A stretch of DNA of 64,000 nucleotides, taken from NCBI RefSeq assembly GCF_010906925.1, contig NZ_VTVE01000006.1, positions 1-64,000 of the forward strand, given 5' to 3'. Every line of letters begins with the position of its first letter. Position 1 is the stretch's first letter. The translations under genes were made by a program, and so were the position numbers. This document shows, one piece after another, positions 52,731-63,472 of the stretch. The notes below the pieces were generated by a model, which saw only the letters and a program-made list of their open reading frames with translations, was not told the origin of the DNA and made no database searches. This stretch comes from Pseudobutyrivibrio xylanivorans (GTDB lineage Bacteria; Bacillota; Clostridia; Lachnospirales; Lachnospiraceae).

Positions 52731-53861
52731 CTACTGGCTCGTATTCTTAACCTTTTTCTTACTAATTCCAAGAACTGCCCATCTGAAGAATGGAATCCTA
52801 CTGATAATGGCATAAAGTCCATATCCAAATAAGAATCCTGCTACTAAACTAAGTAGGTAGCAAAGAGGCGCCGGAAGGAGTGCATTCTTTGCGAAAACAA
52901 GTGCAACTGTGGATATTCCAAGATAATGGAATACATATAACCCAAAGCTATGACTACTCATCCACTTTGTGAAATCATTACTGAAGTCTCCGAATCTTGC
53001 CATACCGGAAAGCATTGCCAGGGAACCAAAGTATGCGCATGCCACGTATAGGGGACCTCTATTAACCGGCTTATCGGCATAATTTGTTCCACCAAGGATA
53101 ACAAAATTAACTACCGCAAATGTAATGCAGAGTGCTACTCCGATTACTATAAATACTACTGCGTATTTCTTTACTTTATCCATTACTTCTTCATTAGAAA
53201 ATACATAATAACCCATAATGAAGAATACAAAATAGAAAGCGAATCTATAGACTTGAACGATTGGTGTATTAAGTATCTGTGCAGCTCCCCAGATTGGGAA
53301 GAAGAAAAGAACCATCAGCCATATCTGTGTCTTTGAACAGACCTCGATAAGCTTTCCTTTTTCTATCTTTCTCAAAAGTACAAGCACCACACTATATATC
53401 CAAAGTAGATGAACAAACCAGAGTACTCCACTTCCTGACGCAACCATAATCAGATAGATAACAAACTTTGGAACTCCTATGGCTGCAAGCTCTTTTGCTC
53501 CATCTGCCAGATGCATACTTACATATCCCTGAATGAACTGGAATACGAATAGTCCTATTGTAGAAGGAACAAGGAGCTTAGTAGTTCTACTTTTTATGAA
53601 TTCCTTGTTTGTATGCTTCTCCAGATACAGTCTTGAACTTATACCAGCCACAATGAAGAGCACCGGCATAAACCATGGATATACCAGATACTGGAAGATA
53701 TCGTAAGGCTGAGTTGATAATTTTGTAATCTGACCAACTCCCCCTAACACACCCTCAGCATTGTACATATATAATACATGGTATAAAACAACAATCACAA
53801 CCGTAATCCAGCGGATATTATCCAAATAATCCTTTCTAACTGTTTTTTTATCGTTATTCAT
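52731..53861 (-). CDS. Acyltransferase-3 family membrane protein
   Basis: A 376-residue integral membrane protein with about 10 TM helices. The family start DYLDNIRWITVVIVVLYHVL contains the catalytic His, and SSRLYLEKHTNKEFIKSR includes the conserved Arg region. It should O-acetylate an extracellular sugar or lipid. It is a lone gene, so the substrate cannot be inferred. Confidence 0.88.
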   Translation of the reverse strand: MNNDKKTVRKDYLDNIRWITVVIVVLYHVLYMYNAEGVLGGVGQITKLSTQPYDIFQYLVYPWFMPVLFIVAGISSRLYLEKHTNKEFIKSRTTKLLVPSTIGLFVFQFIQGYVSMHLADGAKELAAIGVPKFVIYLIMVASGSGVLWFVHLLWIYSVVLVLLRKIEKGKLIEVCSKTQIWLMVLFFFPIWGAAQILNTPIVQVYRFAFYFVFFIMGYYVFSNEEVMDKVKKYAVVFIVIGVALCITFAVVNFVILGGTNYADKPVNRGPLYVACAYFGSLAMLSGMARFGDFSNDFTKWMSSHSFGLYVFHYLGISTVALVFAKNALLPAPLCYLLSLVAGFLFGYGLYAIISRIPFFRWAVLGISKKKVKNTSQ

Positions 53862-54115
53862 ATATTTCCACCTTGTAATAAAAATATAACATTCGCAACT
53901 ATTGTTAACATTATTATATCTACCTTGCTTTCAGTAATCCACCAACCAAACCATACATTTTGTACAATTCTTGTTACATTTAGTTGCAAAGAAAAACAAT
54001 TCTTAAGACAAAAATAGGTTGCTTAGGAGAATCTTAGGATTCAATTTTCAACAATTCCACATAAATATCAGTTATACTAAAGACAATTAAATTATAAATT
54101 TAAGGGAGGTTTTTT

Positions 54116-54670
54116 ATGAATAACGAAAGTACTGGGGTTAATAAGAAAATCGGGGTTGGTCTATTTTTGCAGGTACTGCTTTTAGTAGTTGCACTAGTTT
54201 TAACAATCGTAGCCATTGTTAAATCAAGAGATGTAAACAGGTTGATTATTTATATTGGTCAAGCTGTAACCTGCGCACTATTTATTTTCTATTTCGTCTG
54301 TCATCTGAAGAAGAGCACCACCAAGCACTTCAAGTGGACTATCTATTCCTACGCTGTATTAGAGGCTTTGAGAGCTTCTCTTTTACATACTGAAAATGTT
54401 CCAGCTGTTGCAGGATATTTGGCAAGATTTATCCTTATAGCTGCGACCTGTACCTGCATTCTTTTTGCTGACCGATGCGATGAGCCAAGCAGCATAAAAA
54501 TGGCCTATGGAATTCTCGCATCAGAGATTATCGTATATGCGATATTCTTAATTGCATTTCCTGGTGTTCTATACGGTAATTTCAATAGATTTTTACCATT
54601 TGTAGGAGTCCTTATTGCAGGTTCACTGATTCTATTTCAAAAAGCTAGAATCAAGCAGATGAACTCTTAG
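54116..54670 (+). CDS. Six-TM membrane protein of unknown function
   Basis: 184 residues, nearly all in about six TM helices with short loops, and no catalytic motif that I can see. A good AGGGAGG site precedes the ATG. A possible -10 (TATACT) lies near 54074. I do not recognise the family. Confidence 0.72.
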   Translation: MNNESTGVNKKIGVGLFLQVLLLVVALVLTIVAIVKSRDVNRLIIYIGQAVTCALFIFYFVCHLKKSTTKHFKWTIYSYAVLEALRASLLHTENVPAVAGYLARFILIAATCTCILFADRCDEPSSIKMAYGILASEIIVYAIFLIAFPGVLYGNFNRFLPFVGVLIAGSLILFQKARIKQMNS

Positions 54671-54693
54671 AATTACAACAAAATCATATACAC

Positions 54694-54726
54694 AAAAATC
54701 CAAGGTCATATAGACCTTGGATTTTT
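54694..54726. terminator. Bidirectional terminator
   Basis: AAAAATCCAAGGTC-ATATA-GACCTTGGATTTTT: a perfect 14-bp stem with A/T runs on both sides, between two convergent genes. Confidence 0.9.
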
Positions 54727-54741
54727 ATGTATATTATCGCT

Positions 54742-55293
54742 TTAACTATTGTGCAATCCCCAAAAACTAATAATTTTCAACTGGCAATTGGTATCATCCA
54801 CATATACATCTGCGAACCAGATATTTCCATTATCCAGCATAGCACCTTGGTAATTAGCCCATAAATCTTCCAAAGACCACTCCTCTAGAGAATCATAGTA
54901 GCTCTGGTCAAATCCTACATTTGTAGCATAGTCAATAAAATCCTCCTTGTTCTCACAAAGAGTCCCATCTTCTTTTGAACCAATGGGATAAGCAATCATA
55001 TCTCCGATAGTGTCCCAGTCCTCGTCAAGAGCTGCATCCTTTATTTCTTTGGCATATTCTTCTACGGCTTCTGAGCCCTTGCTAGTGAACACTTCATAGT
55101 CAACTTCTTCAGGCTGATTATCCTCAGACTCAACCTCTTCATTTAGGTTTTCTATTAGCGCACCTTCATCAACTGTCTCCTCTACAGCTACAGGAGCTGT
55201 CTCTTCAACAGTATCGCCCTTCTGATTCCCGCAAGCTATAAATGCCATGGATACAGAACCTATTAAACACATAGTAATAAATCTATTTTTCAT
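54742..55293 (-). CDS. Lipoprotein of unknown function
   Basis: 183 residues. Lipobox FIAC (Cys21), an acidic spacer of Glu/Val (30-65), and a C-terminal domain (70-183) that looks like a small NTF2/DUF4878-type fold by pattern only (LIENL, DWDTIGDMIAYPIG, WFADVYVDD). Likely surface-anchored. Confidence 0.78.
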   Translation of the reverse strand: MKNRFITMCLIGSVSMAFIACGNQKGDTVEETAPVAVEETVDEGALIENLNEEVESEDNQPEEVDYEVFTSKGSEAVEEYAKEIKDAALDEDWDTIGDMIAYPIGSKEDGTLCENKEDFIDYATNVGFDQSYYDSLEEWSLEDLWANYQGAMLDNGNIWFADVYVDDTNCQLKIISFWGLHNS

Positions 55294-55448
55294 AACTCAT
55301 TGCCTCCTTTCTTTGTATCCAAACACTCTAACATATTTTGGAAATTATTTCAAAATTGTTACATTTTAAAAACCAATAAAAATAGCCACCGTAAGCAGAT
55401 TACACATCCACTTATGGGGGCCAATTTATCAATTATATAATTCAATTA

Positions 55449-57320
55449 CTAAGCTAAATTTAAGCCTTTATCTTTATTTACCTCGACAGAAGCATCTACA
55501 GATACTTCTGTTGAAGCACTACGTACGCTTGTCTTTACTGTATTGTCTACTGACAAAGCTTCGCTATTAGCACCAGCCCTAGCAGGTCTTGTAGGAGACT
55601 CAACAGCCTTTACAGCGTTAGTTTTTGTTGCAGCTTCTCGAGCTTCCCTAGCTTCTTGTATTTCTCTTGCAGCTTTAACTGCTCTTGGTTCTTTTCGCTC
55701 TCTTGTGGTTTCAACCTGAAACTCTTTTGACTCTCTAATTTCTCTAGCAGCCTGCACTGCTCTAGGCTCTTTTTTTATCTTCTCTTCACTGGCAGCCTGT
55801 TCCTGGCTACTAGCTTTTTTATCCTTGTTATATTTATCAAGAGCCGCTGCTGTATTTTGTACACTAACAAGCAATTCTCTTGCTTCATTAGATAGATTCT
55901 TATTGTCATTAGAAAGCTCTGCCGCCTGTGTAGCTGCTGCAGTAACCTCTTCTGTTATAGCAGAAAGCTGTGAAATATTTTCAACAATCTTGTTGTTAGA
56001 AACAGCAAGATTCTCAATCATCTTTTCAACGCCCTCTATATTAGCTGTAAGATTGTTTACATCCTCATTCAAATGAATGAAGCTTGCAGCCGAACGTTCA
56101 ATCAACTCACCCTGTAATTCAGATGCAGCGCATGCCTGAAGTACAGCTGACTCAGCCTGCTGAGCATTATTGCCAAACTCATCAATCATACGAGTAATAT
56201 CTTCAGTAGCATTTTTTGTCTTCTCAGCAAGATCTCGAATTTCGTTGGCAACAACTGCAAATCCCTTACCATATTCGCCTGCACGAGCAGCCTCAATAGA
56301 AGCGTTAAGGGCAAGCAAATTAGTTCTGGTGCTGATATCCAAAATAACCTCAGTGATAGACTTCATCTCATCGCCCTTTTTAACAAGCACTGTCATAGCA
56401 TCACCAAGATTGCTATTGATCTGACCGATAGTCTCAGATTTCTCCTTGAGCTCTTTCATCATCTCATAGTTCTCGTTGTTGATGTTGCTAGCCTCGCTTG
56501 CCACAGCAACCATCTCCTCAGAACGGGCAACAGTCTCTTCGATAAGGTCCTGAATATTCTGAGTCATAATTGTCTGTTCCTGAATGTGCTCAGCATTTGA
56601 AAGGGTACTGTTTGAAATATCATCCATAGCACCGCTAACAGTAGCAGTTGTAACATCAAGCTTGTTCATATTATCCATTGCCTGGCTAACACCTTCATTA
56701 ACCCTTGATGCCACATCTATCACTTCAGACATCATATCTGATTGTTTCTTTGCCTGATATTGCATGAGACCAACAACATCTCTTTCAAAGGTCTCAAACA
56801 TATTCTCTATACAAACGCAAAGGACAACAGCTGCAAAAGAACAACCTATTGCTGCAGCATTATCTATTGCCTCATCGGAAGTGTACATTGCTGGCTCCAT
56901 AAAATGCATAGCATAGGTTCCAAGCTCTACCAATGCCAATACAAGTGCAGAAATTCTAATAAATTTCTTATCATAATATAGGATAAATGGAACCATTGGC
57001 ACCACCATGGCAAATCGCACATAATAGCTTATAAAACCATAAGTACTGAGGAGACCAATCGCAGCCAAAAATGCAAGTGATACCCACCTAATAGCCACTG
57101 AATCCTGTTTCTTCACATAAATAATAGAGAGTGTTAAAAGAGTAGCCACCTCTAAACCGCATATTGTAAGCAAATAGCCTAGAGATCTAAATTCTCTTAA
57201 ATAAGCTATAACTACAACTGTTGTAAGCAAGGTAAAATATACCGCAAATGTAAGAATCATTAGACGATTGATTCGCTTTACCTGCTCACTTCTTTCCGCA
57301 TAATGAAATTTTTCTCCCAT
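55449..57320 (-). CDS. Methyl-accepting chemotaxis protein with polytopic membrane domain
   Basis: About 623 residues from the ATG at 57320 (GGAGGG 7 nt upstream). Six or so TM helices (20-180) replace the usual two plus periplasmic sensor, and no HAMP is evident. A signalling coiled coil follows with the hairpin tip [18 protein letters not shown]. The C-terminal approximately 120 residues are an added tail in which KEPRAVxAAREI occurs twice. It may sense membrane energy state or a hydrophobic ligand. Confidence 0.92.
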   Translation of the reverse strand: MGEKFHYAERSEQVKRINRLMILTFAVYFTLLTTVVVIAYLREFRSLGYLLTICGLEVATLLTLSIIYVKKQDSVAIRWVSLAFLAAIGLLSTYGFISYYVRFAMVVPMVPFILYYDKKFIRISALVLALVELGTYAMHFMEPAMYTSDEAIDNAAAIGCSFAAVVLCVCIENMFETFERDVVGLMQYQAKKQSDMMSEVIDVASRVNEGVSQAMDNMNKLDVTTATVSGAMDDISNSTLSNAEHIQEQTIMTQNIQDLIEETVARSEEMVAVASEASNINNENYEMMKELKEKSETIGQINSNLGDAMTVLVKKGDEMKSITEVILDISTRTNLLALNASIEAARAGEYGKGFAVVANEIRDLAEKTKNATEDITRMIDEFGNNAQQAESAVLQACAASELQGELIERSAASFIHLNEDVNNLTANIEGVEKMIENLAVSNNKIVENISQLSAITEEVTAAATQAAELSNDNKNLSNEARELLVSVQNTAAALDKYNKDKKASSQEQAASEEKIKKEPRAVQAAREIRESKEFQVETTRERKEPRAVKAAREIQEAREAREAATKTNAVKAVESPTRPARAGANSEALSVDNTVKTSVRSASTEVSVDASVEVNKDKGLNLA

Positions 57321-57482
57321 TATTATTCCCTCCATAAACGTTGTCCAACACGTTATTTATCGGTAATTATAGCAAATATTATAGACCCTTTGCTAAAAAT
57401 GACAAAAATTATACAACTTGTCCAATCGGACACAGTTTTTTCACTATATAACTACCAAAAATAGAGTTTTACTTTACAAAAC

Positions 57483-57515
57483 AAAAAAGGCTCCAGTAGA
57501 ATAATCTACTGAAGC
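57483..57515 (-). terminator. Terminator of the 120-residue gene
   Basis: Minus strand GCTTCAGTAGA / TCTACTGGAGC, loop TTAT, then CTTTTTTG, 17 bp after the stop. Confidence 0.85.
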
Positions 57516-57532
57516 AATAAGTGAAATAAAAA

Positions 57533-57895
57533 TTATGAATATAGCTTCTTTACGTTGCTCTCGATAATATTAGTCGCCTTGATTGTGAACTCTCCATTTA
57601 AGAAGTTCTCAAGCTGACCATAAGTATTGATAGCCTTGCCATTGACAAGAATAATGAATGGCTTCTGTCCATCTGCATTAAGTGTCATTCTGTAATCAAC
57701 TCTATCAAGAGCGTACTCAATACTCATCTCATATGAATCAAAATATGCTCGACTATTACCAAGAGTATGGTCTGATGTAATCCAATACTCCTCAACCAAA
57801 TTAACCTTTGGGTCGATCATGCTCATCTTAACGAACTTATCGCCGCTGTCGGCACGTAATAATTTGTATTCTTTATTAAGTGTTGTAAGTTCCAT
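57533..57895 (-). CDS. Conserved-looking cytosolic protein of unknown function
   Basis: 120 residues, no signal or TM, one compact alpha/beta domain (LNKEYKLLRADSGDKFVKM, VDYRMTLNADGQKPFIILV). It sits between two chemotaxis receptor genes and has its own terminator and a GAGG site, so it is a real gene; role unknown. Confidence 0.7.
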   Translation of the reverse strand: MELTTLNKEYKLLRADSGDKFVKMSMIDPKVNLVEEYWITSDHTLGNSRAYFDSYEMSIEYALDRVDYRMTLNADGQKPFIILVNGKAINTYGQLENFLNGEFTIKATNIIESNVKKLYS

Positions 57896-58190
57896 ATTTC
57901 ACCTCTCGAAACTGTGCAAAACCAATAATATCCACAAAACAATAGCACTTTATCACGATTTTCGTTATATGTCAACACTATTTTTCAATAGAATTTGCCA
58001 TTATAACGCACTTCTTGCCAAAAATGTTCCAATATAAACTTCAATAATTTGAACTATCTATTAATACACAGTAATAGAATCATTTTTTTATCAATCTATT
58101 CATTTTGTCAGATTTTTATTGTAAAATATATACACATCAATTGAATGCTTTTGATTTTTTATAACAATAGGGGTAAGGAGAGGGGCACAA

Positions 58191-59954
58191 ATGAAAGACA
58201 GAAAAGAGAAAAAAGCAAAGGTTAGTCTGAATATTTTAATTCTAATAATCGCAATTCCACTTATTGCAGCACTAATCATCTGCAATGTATTTAACGCATT
58301 CAACACCTACAGAATCAAGAAAACTACAGAAGAGACCTACTACAACATGCTTTATGGCATCAGTTCTAATCTAATAAAAGCAGAGCGTGATTTTACACAG
58401 GCTCAGCTTCTTGGAACACAGAAACTTGCCTATAAAGAATTCGTAGTTCAATCAGTTTTAGAGGCAATGGATGCCGATTGGCAGACAATGGTTGATAACA
58501 TTGATTCGGAACTTGATCAGGCAATCACAATGGCCAAAACCAACGATAAACTTTGGTCAAAGCTTACAACTGAAGATGGCATCAACTTCGCCACAGCTTA
58601 CGATAACTTCACTACATCCTATGCTAAATGGAAAGAGGATTACGCTAAAACTACCTCTGCCGCTACTGCTGAGCCATGGACGCAAAGCTATACAGCCAGC
58701 CGAAATCAGCTCATTATCATGGATTCTATCGTAACCACATGGGCGCAAAATGAAAATCGTGCAACTGATGCTAAGATTCAAAATACAATTTTAATTTCTT
58801 CTATAGTATTCGCAGCTATAGCTGTGATTCTCTTCATATTTACTATTATCATTCTTATGAATATTTCAAGAAATATGAAGGGTATTAGAAATGCAGTTCG
58901 TCGTATTTCTGAAGGTGATTTTGTTACAAAAATCAAGCCAAGAACAATTATCACTGACTTTGCCGAAATAGGTTTTTCTCTTGAATCTATGAGACATGAT
59001 TTGAGAAATGCTTTAGTAAGAGTCATTGATTACGCTACAAGCGTTAATAATAAAGCTGAGGAAACAAAGGACAATATCGCCGCTTCTCAGCACACAACAA
59101 ACGATATCAGTTCAGCAGTTTATGACATTGCCGAAGGTGCAACAGCTATGGCTCAGGATGTTTCTCAGACATCTACTATCACAGCTAGCATCGGTGATTC
59201 TGTAGAAAATGTTTTATATTCTGCAAATGGCAACTTGGATAAGGGCCAGCAGGTATTTGACGAATCTACTAGAATCAAAGAAAAATTAGAGCAGATTAAG
59301 ATTCAAGATCAAAAGACTGATGCCATTGCATCGCAAGTTGCAAGCTCTGTTGGTGAAACAGCAACTGTTGTTGCTCAAATCACAGAAGCAGCCGAGGGTA
59401 TCATCAATATTTCAAGCCAGACAAACTTGCTTGCGCTCAATGCTTCTATAGAGGCTGCCAGAGCAGGTGAAGCAGGCAAGGGATTTGCCGTTGTTGCTGA
59501 CAATATTAAAAACCTGGCAGAGGAAACCAACAACCTTGCCGGGGAAATCACAGGCATGCTTGCTACTATCACTCATTATTCTGACACAAACAAAAAACTG
59601 GCAGAGGATATCAAGGAGGCAACTTCTAATGAGGCTGTAGCTCTTTCAGATATGAGTGAGACATTTGATGAAATGATAAAACTTCTTCAGGAGACTGAGG
59701 TTGGAAATAAGCAGATTGTTGAGCTTGTTAAATCAGTTAACTTAGATAAGAACAGCATATTAAGCTCTGTTGATTCCCTTTCAAGCATTTCTCAGGAAAA
59801 TGCTGCATCAACCCAAGAGACAAGCGCTAGCTTAACCCAGCTTGATAGCAACATGGAAGCTGTTGTAACACAGGCTGAGGAGCTTCAAAATATTGCTGAA
59901 CAGCTCACAGAAAATATCCGCTTCTTCCAGGTAGAATTACCTAATAACGAATAA
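58191..59954 (+). CDS. Methyl-accepting chemotaxis protein
   Basis: 587 residues of classical layout: TM1 (about 16-38), an extracellular four-helix-type sensor (40-195), TM2 (about 199-223), HAMP (225-280) and a signalling domain with the tip [18 protein letters not shown]. It feeds ligand information to CheA/CheW. AAGGAGAGGGG precedes the ATG. No chemotaxis core genes in the window. Confidence 0.94.
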   Translation: MKDRKEKKAKVSLNILILIIAIPLIAALIICNVFNAFNTYRIKKTTEETYYNMLYGISSNLIKAERDFTQAQLLGTQKLAYKEFVVQSVLEAMDADWQTMVDNIDSELDQAITMAKTNDKLWSKLTTEDGINFATAYDNFTTSYAKWKEDYAKTTSAATAEPWTQSYTASRNQLIIMDSIVTTWAQNENRATDAKIQNTILISSIVFAAIAVILFIFTIIILMNISRNMKGIRNAVRRISEGDFVTKIKPRTIITDFAEIGFSLESMRHDLRNALVRVIDYATSVNNKAEETKDNIAASQHTTNDISSAVYDIAEGATAMAQDVSQTSTITASIGDSVENVLYSANGNLDKGQQVFDESTRIKEKLEQIKIQDQKTDAIASQVASSVGETATVVAQITEAAEGIINISSQTNLLALNASIEAARAGEAGKGFAVVADNIKNLAEETNNLAGEITGMLATITHYSDTNKKLAEDIKEATSNEAVALSDMSETFDEMIKLLQETEVGNKQIVELVKSVNLDKNSILSSVDSLSSISQENAASTQETSASLTQLDSNMEAVVTQAEELQNIAEQLTENIRFFQVELPNNE

Positions 59955-60037
59955 TCTACATTTATATAAATATACTGGCATATGTAGCTTATCGTTTAGG
60001 AATAAAGAACTATGGGGTCTAATAATTTATTAGGAGG

Positions 60038-60412
60038 TTGAGTATGAAATTTTTTGTATGCAAGGTATGTGGAAACTTTGTAGAGATGGTCAAGGAATCC
60101 GGTGCACCTATGACCTGCTGTGGTCAAAAGATGACAGAACTTGTGCCTGGTACATCTGATGGCGCTGTAGAAAAGCATGTGCCAGTTTATACAGTTGATG
60201 GCAGCAAAGTTACTGTCACTGTAGGCTCAGTTGAACACCCAATGGCTCCAGAGCATTTCATCGAGTGGATTGCTATTGAGACCAAGAAAGGTTGCCAGCG
60301 CAATGTATTACAGCCAGGCGATAAGCCTTGCACAGAATTTTTCCTTGCTGAGGGTGATTCAGTTGTAGGCGTTTATGCATACTGCAATTTACACGGACTT
60401 TGGAAAGCATAA
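60038..60412 (+). CDS. dfx: Desulfoferrodoxin (superoxide reductase)
   Basis: 124 residues, class I two-iron form. Cys6, Cys9, Cys25 and Cys26 hold the desulforedoxin iron; His45, His65, His71, Cys114 and His117 hold the catalytic iron. It reduces superoxide to peroxide without making oxygen, protecting the anaerobe. AGGAGG lies 7 nt upstream. Single gene with terminator. Confidence 0.96.
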   Translation: MSMKFFVCKVCGNFVEMVKESGAPMTCCGQKMTELVPGTSDGAVEKHVPVYTVDGSKVTVTVGSVEHPMAPEHFIEWIAIETKKGCQRNVLQPGDKPCTEFFLAEGDSVVGVYAYCNLHGLWKA

Positions 60413-60423
60413 TATTGTAAACC

Positions 60424-60463
60424 AAAAAGAAGTGGCCACTTCAAAAGTGACCACTTCTTTTTT
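60424..60463. terminator. Bidirectional terminator between dfx and MATE
   Basis: AAAAAGAAGTGGCCACTT and AAGTGACCACTTCTTTTTT form a long stem with A/T runs at both ends, serving both converging genes. Confidence 0.9.
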
Positions 60464-60464
60464 G

Positions 60465-61802
60465 CTATACTTTTCCATTATTTACTGATTTATTCCACAG
60501 CAATCCAACCGGAGCTGTAAGGAAAATAGCCTTCAGCACATTGTCGGCTATCATACAACACCAAACGCCTATCAGGCCCATTCCAAAGAAATGGATACCG
60601 ATATAAGTAGATAAAATGCGTACTAGCCACATTCCAACTGTCTCAATTATAAATGGATATTTGGTACGTCCCAATCCATAATAGATACCCTCGGAAATTA
60701 TATATAAGCCAAAGAAAGGCTCATTGAAAGCTACCATCTTGAGGACCTTGGTTCCAAGGGCAATTACATCTGCATCCTTTGTAAAGAAGGACATGAGAGG
60801 CTCAGCAAATATAAACAAAAGCACTCCACTAAGTGTCATAACAGCCAATGTGCTTATCACACTGCTAGTACAAACCTTGCGGTATTTTTCGTGATTCTGC
60901 TCGCCAAATGATATTCCTACCATAGTGGTGGCAGCTGACTTAAATCCATATCCGCCAATATAAAACAGCTCCTCTGCCCCAACAGCTATACTATGGGCAG
61001 CAAATATAATAGTTCCCATGTGAGATACAAGACCTGCAAAAACCACATATCCAGATGTGGACGCTATATTTATAAGAAGTACAGGCAGAGATAGATTCCA
61101 CATTTTCCTAGTGACCTCTCTATCTGTATTTAACAAATGACCTCTAAAACGTAAATACGGATTCCTAAAGAATACAATTAGAGTAAATACTCCACCTAGA
61201 ATTGCAGAAATACATGTAGCGTATGCTGCACCATCTACTCCCCATCCAAATATATAAATAAATATATAGTCAAGCACCAAGTTGATTCCATTTATTATGA
61301 TGCTGATAAACATAGGTGTTTTGGTATCTTTTGTAGCTCTGATAGCCGACGCCAAAATATACTGGATTGATTTAAAAATAATTGGCACTGATATCCAGAA
61401 GAAATATCTAGTAGCCGCAGGGCGAATAGCCTCTTCCGCTCCCATCCATGTAGCAACAAATGGGCTCAGCGCAAGACATATAACCTCAAGTACTACACCG
61501 ACGCCAATAGCAAACAAAAGACTCTGCTTTGCCACATCCTTTATCTGATGCTCTTCACCTGCACCTATTGCCTGGGCAATAAGTGTCATTGCCGCCACAC
61601 CAAAAGCGTAAGGCATACTTCCAATCAGCCATGTAATGGTGGTAGATGTAGATACAGCAGCTGTGGCATCAGCGCCAAGTCTTCCAACCATGGCAGTATC
61701 TACATACTGCATAAGAACAGATAAAATCTGTTCTAGCATAGTAGGAAGGGCCACAGTTACCACTGCCCAAAATATATTTTCACCAGTCTTTGTCTTTATC
61801 AT
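60465..61802 (-). CDS. MATE-family efflux transporter
   Basis: 445 residues with 12 TM helices and MATE features (TMLEQILSVLMQYVDTAMVG at the start; GISFGEQNHEKYRK mid-loop). It overlaps the J-domain gene by 23 bp, so they share a transcript with folC. Substrate unknown. Confidence 0.92.
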   Translation of the reverse strand: MIKTKTGENIFWAVVTVALPTMLEQILSVLMQYVDTAMVGRLGADATAAVSTSTTITWLIGSMPYAFGVAAMTLIAQAIGAGEEHQIKDVAKQSLLFAIGVGVVLEVICLALSPFVATWMGAEEAIRPAATRYFFWISVPIIFKSIQYILASAIRATKDTKTPMFISIIINGINLVLDYIFIYIFGWGVDGAAYATCISAILGGVFTLIVFFRNPYLRFRGHLLNTDREVTRKMWNLSLPVLLINIASTSGYVVFAGLVSHMGTIIFAAHSIAVGAEELFYIGGYGFKSAATTMVGISFGEQNHEKYRKVCTSSVISTLAVMTLSGVLLFIFAEPLMSFFTKDADVIALGTKVLKMVAFNEPFFGLYIISEGIYYGLGRTKYPFIIETVGMWLVRILSTYIGIHFFGMGLIGVWCCMIADNVLKAIFLTAPVGLLWNKSVNNGKV

Positions 61803-62271
61803 TAAGATTCTCTTTTCCTAATCCATTTGCCCAAACCATGGATTCGATAGCCCTGGCAACACGTATTGCATCTATAGCTTCCATAGCTCTTTTATAATCA
61901 GCTTCCTGCTTTTTTATCTTTGCAGAAAAATCCTTTTGTTTTTGTTCAAATTCTTCAGCTTTTTTATTTTTGGCCTTCTGGGCCTTCTTTTGAAAAGCTG
62001 CGTAATCAGCATTGCTGGCGGTACGCCCATACTTTGTAGATGACTTCGCCCCTCCCACTACTTTTGTGTGGGTCAAGGCCTTGCCCTTGTGCTCTGTCAT
62101 CAAAAATTGATATGCCTCAGTTATTCTATTATAAATTGTAGCATCGTGATTGCCTGTGGCATCGGGATGACACCTTTTGACCAAATCCTTGTATGCTGCT
62201 TTTATCTGAGTAATCGTCGCTCCATCGCTAAGTCCTAGAGCTAAACACGCCTCATGCCTGGTCCTTATCAT
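61780..62271 (-). CDS. J-domain (DnaJ-like) protein
   Basis: 163 residues. A J-domain at 8-60 with the HPD tripeptide in KRCHPDATG, able to stimulate DnaK; then a basic Lys/Ala-rich coiled coil (80-130). No zinc or C-terminal DnaJ domains. Overlaps folC by 20 bp and the MATE gene by 23 bp, so a three-gene coupled unit. Confidence 0.88.
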   Translation of the reverse strand: MIRTRHEACLALGLSDGATITQIKAAYKDLVKRCHPDATGNHDATIYNRITEAYQFLMTEHKGKALTHTKVVGGAKSSTKYGRTASNADYAAFQKKAQKAKNKKAEEFEQKQKDFSAKIKKQEADYKRAMEAIDAIRVARAIESMVWANGLGKENLNDKDKDW

Positions 62272-63466
62272 TTAAAACCTCTCCAATAAAATACAATGAC
62301 CCCATAACAATTATCGGATTATCCTGTGCAGATGCCCTGTTAATAGCATCCTTATAATCCTTGCAGGCAGTAGCCTCCATACCTATCTCTTTCAAGTCAT
62401 CTGCCAACGTCTCTGCTTGCAATGCTCTAGAGTAATCGATTGTTACAGTAAAAATACGCTCTGCTATAGGCGAAATTATTTGCGCCATCTCAACGTAATC
62501 TTTATCTGCCATTACTGCCATTATAAATGAAAATTTAATATTTGGAAATTCTCCCACTAGACTGTCTACCAGAGCCCTTACACCAGAAGGATTGTGGGCG
62601 CCATCAATCAAAATAAATGGATCCTCACTAATGATATCCATCCTGCCTGGCCATCTGGCATTTGCAAGACCAGTGGCAATCGTCTGATTATCCACAGGAA
62701 GTGATAGACATCTTATTGTTTCTATTGCAACTGCTGCATTCTTTCTTTGGTATCCACCAAATAGTCCTAATTTTACATCTTTATCCACAGTACCAGCTCG
62801 ATGAAGTATACACCCCAGTTCCTGAGCACGAGCCTCTATGACTGCAGCTGCCTCATCATCCATCTGACCAATAACTACAGGCACGCCAGGCTTAATGATT
62901 CCCGCCTTTTCTCCTGCTATCTCAGCAAGTGTATTTCCAAGATACTGAGTATGCTCCAGGCCAATGGACGTGATGACGCTCACATCTGGCAGTTGACTAA
63001 GTCCATTGGTAGAGTCCTTGGTGCCCCCAAGTCCTGTCTCAAGCACAACATAATCAACCTGCTGTTCTTTAAAATAAATTATGGCCATAGCAAGCCAATA
63101 ATCAAACATGGTAGGCTCAAGCTTAAGCTCCATTCCAAGAAGTGATTCACCGATTCGCGTCACCTCTTCCCTAGGAATCTGGGCCCCATCAATCTGAATA
63201 CGCTCTGTATAATCTATTAAATGAGGGGATGTAAAAAGTCCCACCTTAAATGATTTTTCAGACGCAAAAGAAGCAGCCTGCAAGATACTACTCACAAAAG
63301 CTGCCACTGATCCCTTGCCATTGGTCCCAGCAATGTGGATGAAATGCATCCCCCTATCAGGATGGCCCAAAGCAGTCATAAACTCTCTGGTAACATCCCT
63401 TCCACATGCCTTACCAAATCGGCGTTTATTATCAATTGTATTAACTACCTGTTCGTATGTCATCAC
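62252..63466 (-). CDS. folC: Folylpolyglutamate synthase / dihydrofolate synthase
   Basis: 404 residues. ATP site GTNGKGSVAAFV (47-58), Mur-ligase-like VLETGLGGTKDSTN and SIGLEHTQYLG, and the C-terminal LIDGAHNPSGVRAL are intact. It adds glutamates to folates. It lies 6 bp after the degV gene. Confidence 0.95.
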   Translation of the reverse strand: MMTYEQVVNTIDNKRRFGKACGRDVTREFMTALGHPDRGMHFIHIAGTNGKGSVAAFVSSILQAASFASEKSFKVGLFTSPHLIDYTERIQIDGAQIPREEVTRIGESLLGMELKLEPTMFDYWLAMAIIYFKEQQVDYVVLETGLGGTKDSTNGLSQLPDVSVITSIGLEHTQYLGNTLAEIAGEKAGIIKPGVPVVIGQMDDEAAAVIEARAQELGCILHRAGTVDKDVKLGLFGGYQRKNAAVAIETIRCLSLPVDNQTIATGLANARWPGRMDIISEDPFILIDGAHNPSGVRALVDSLVGEFPNIKFSFIMAVMADKDYVEMAQIISPIAERIFTVTIDYSRALQAETLADDLKEIGMEATACKDYKDAINRASAQDNPIIVMGSLYFIGEVLNDKDQA

Positions 63467-63472
63467 TCGTAA

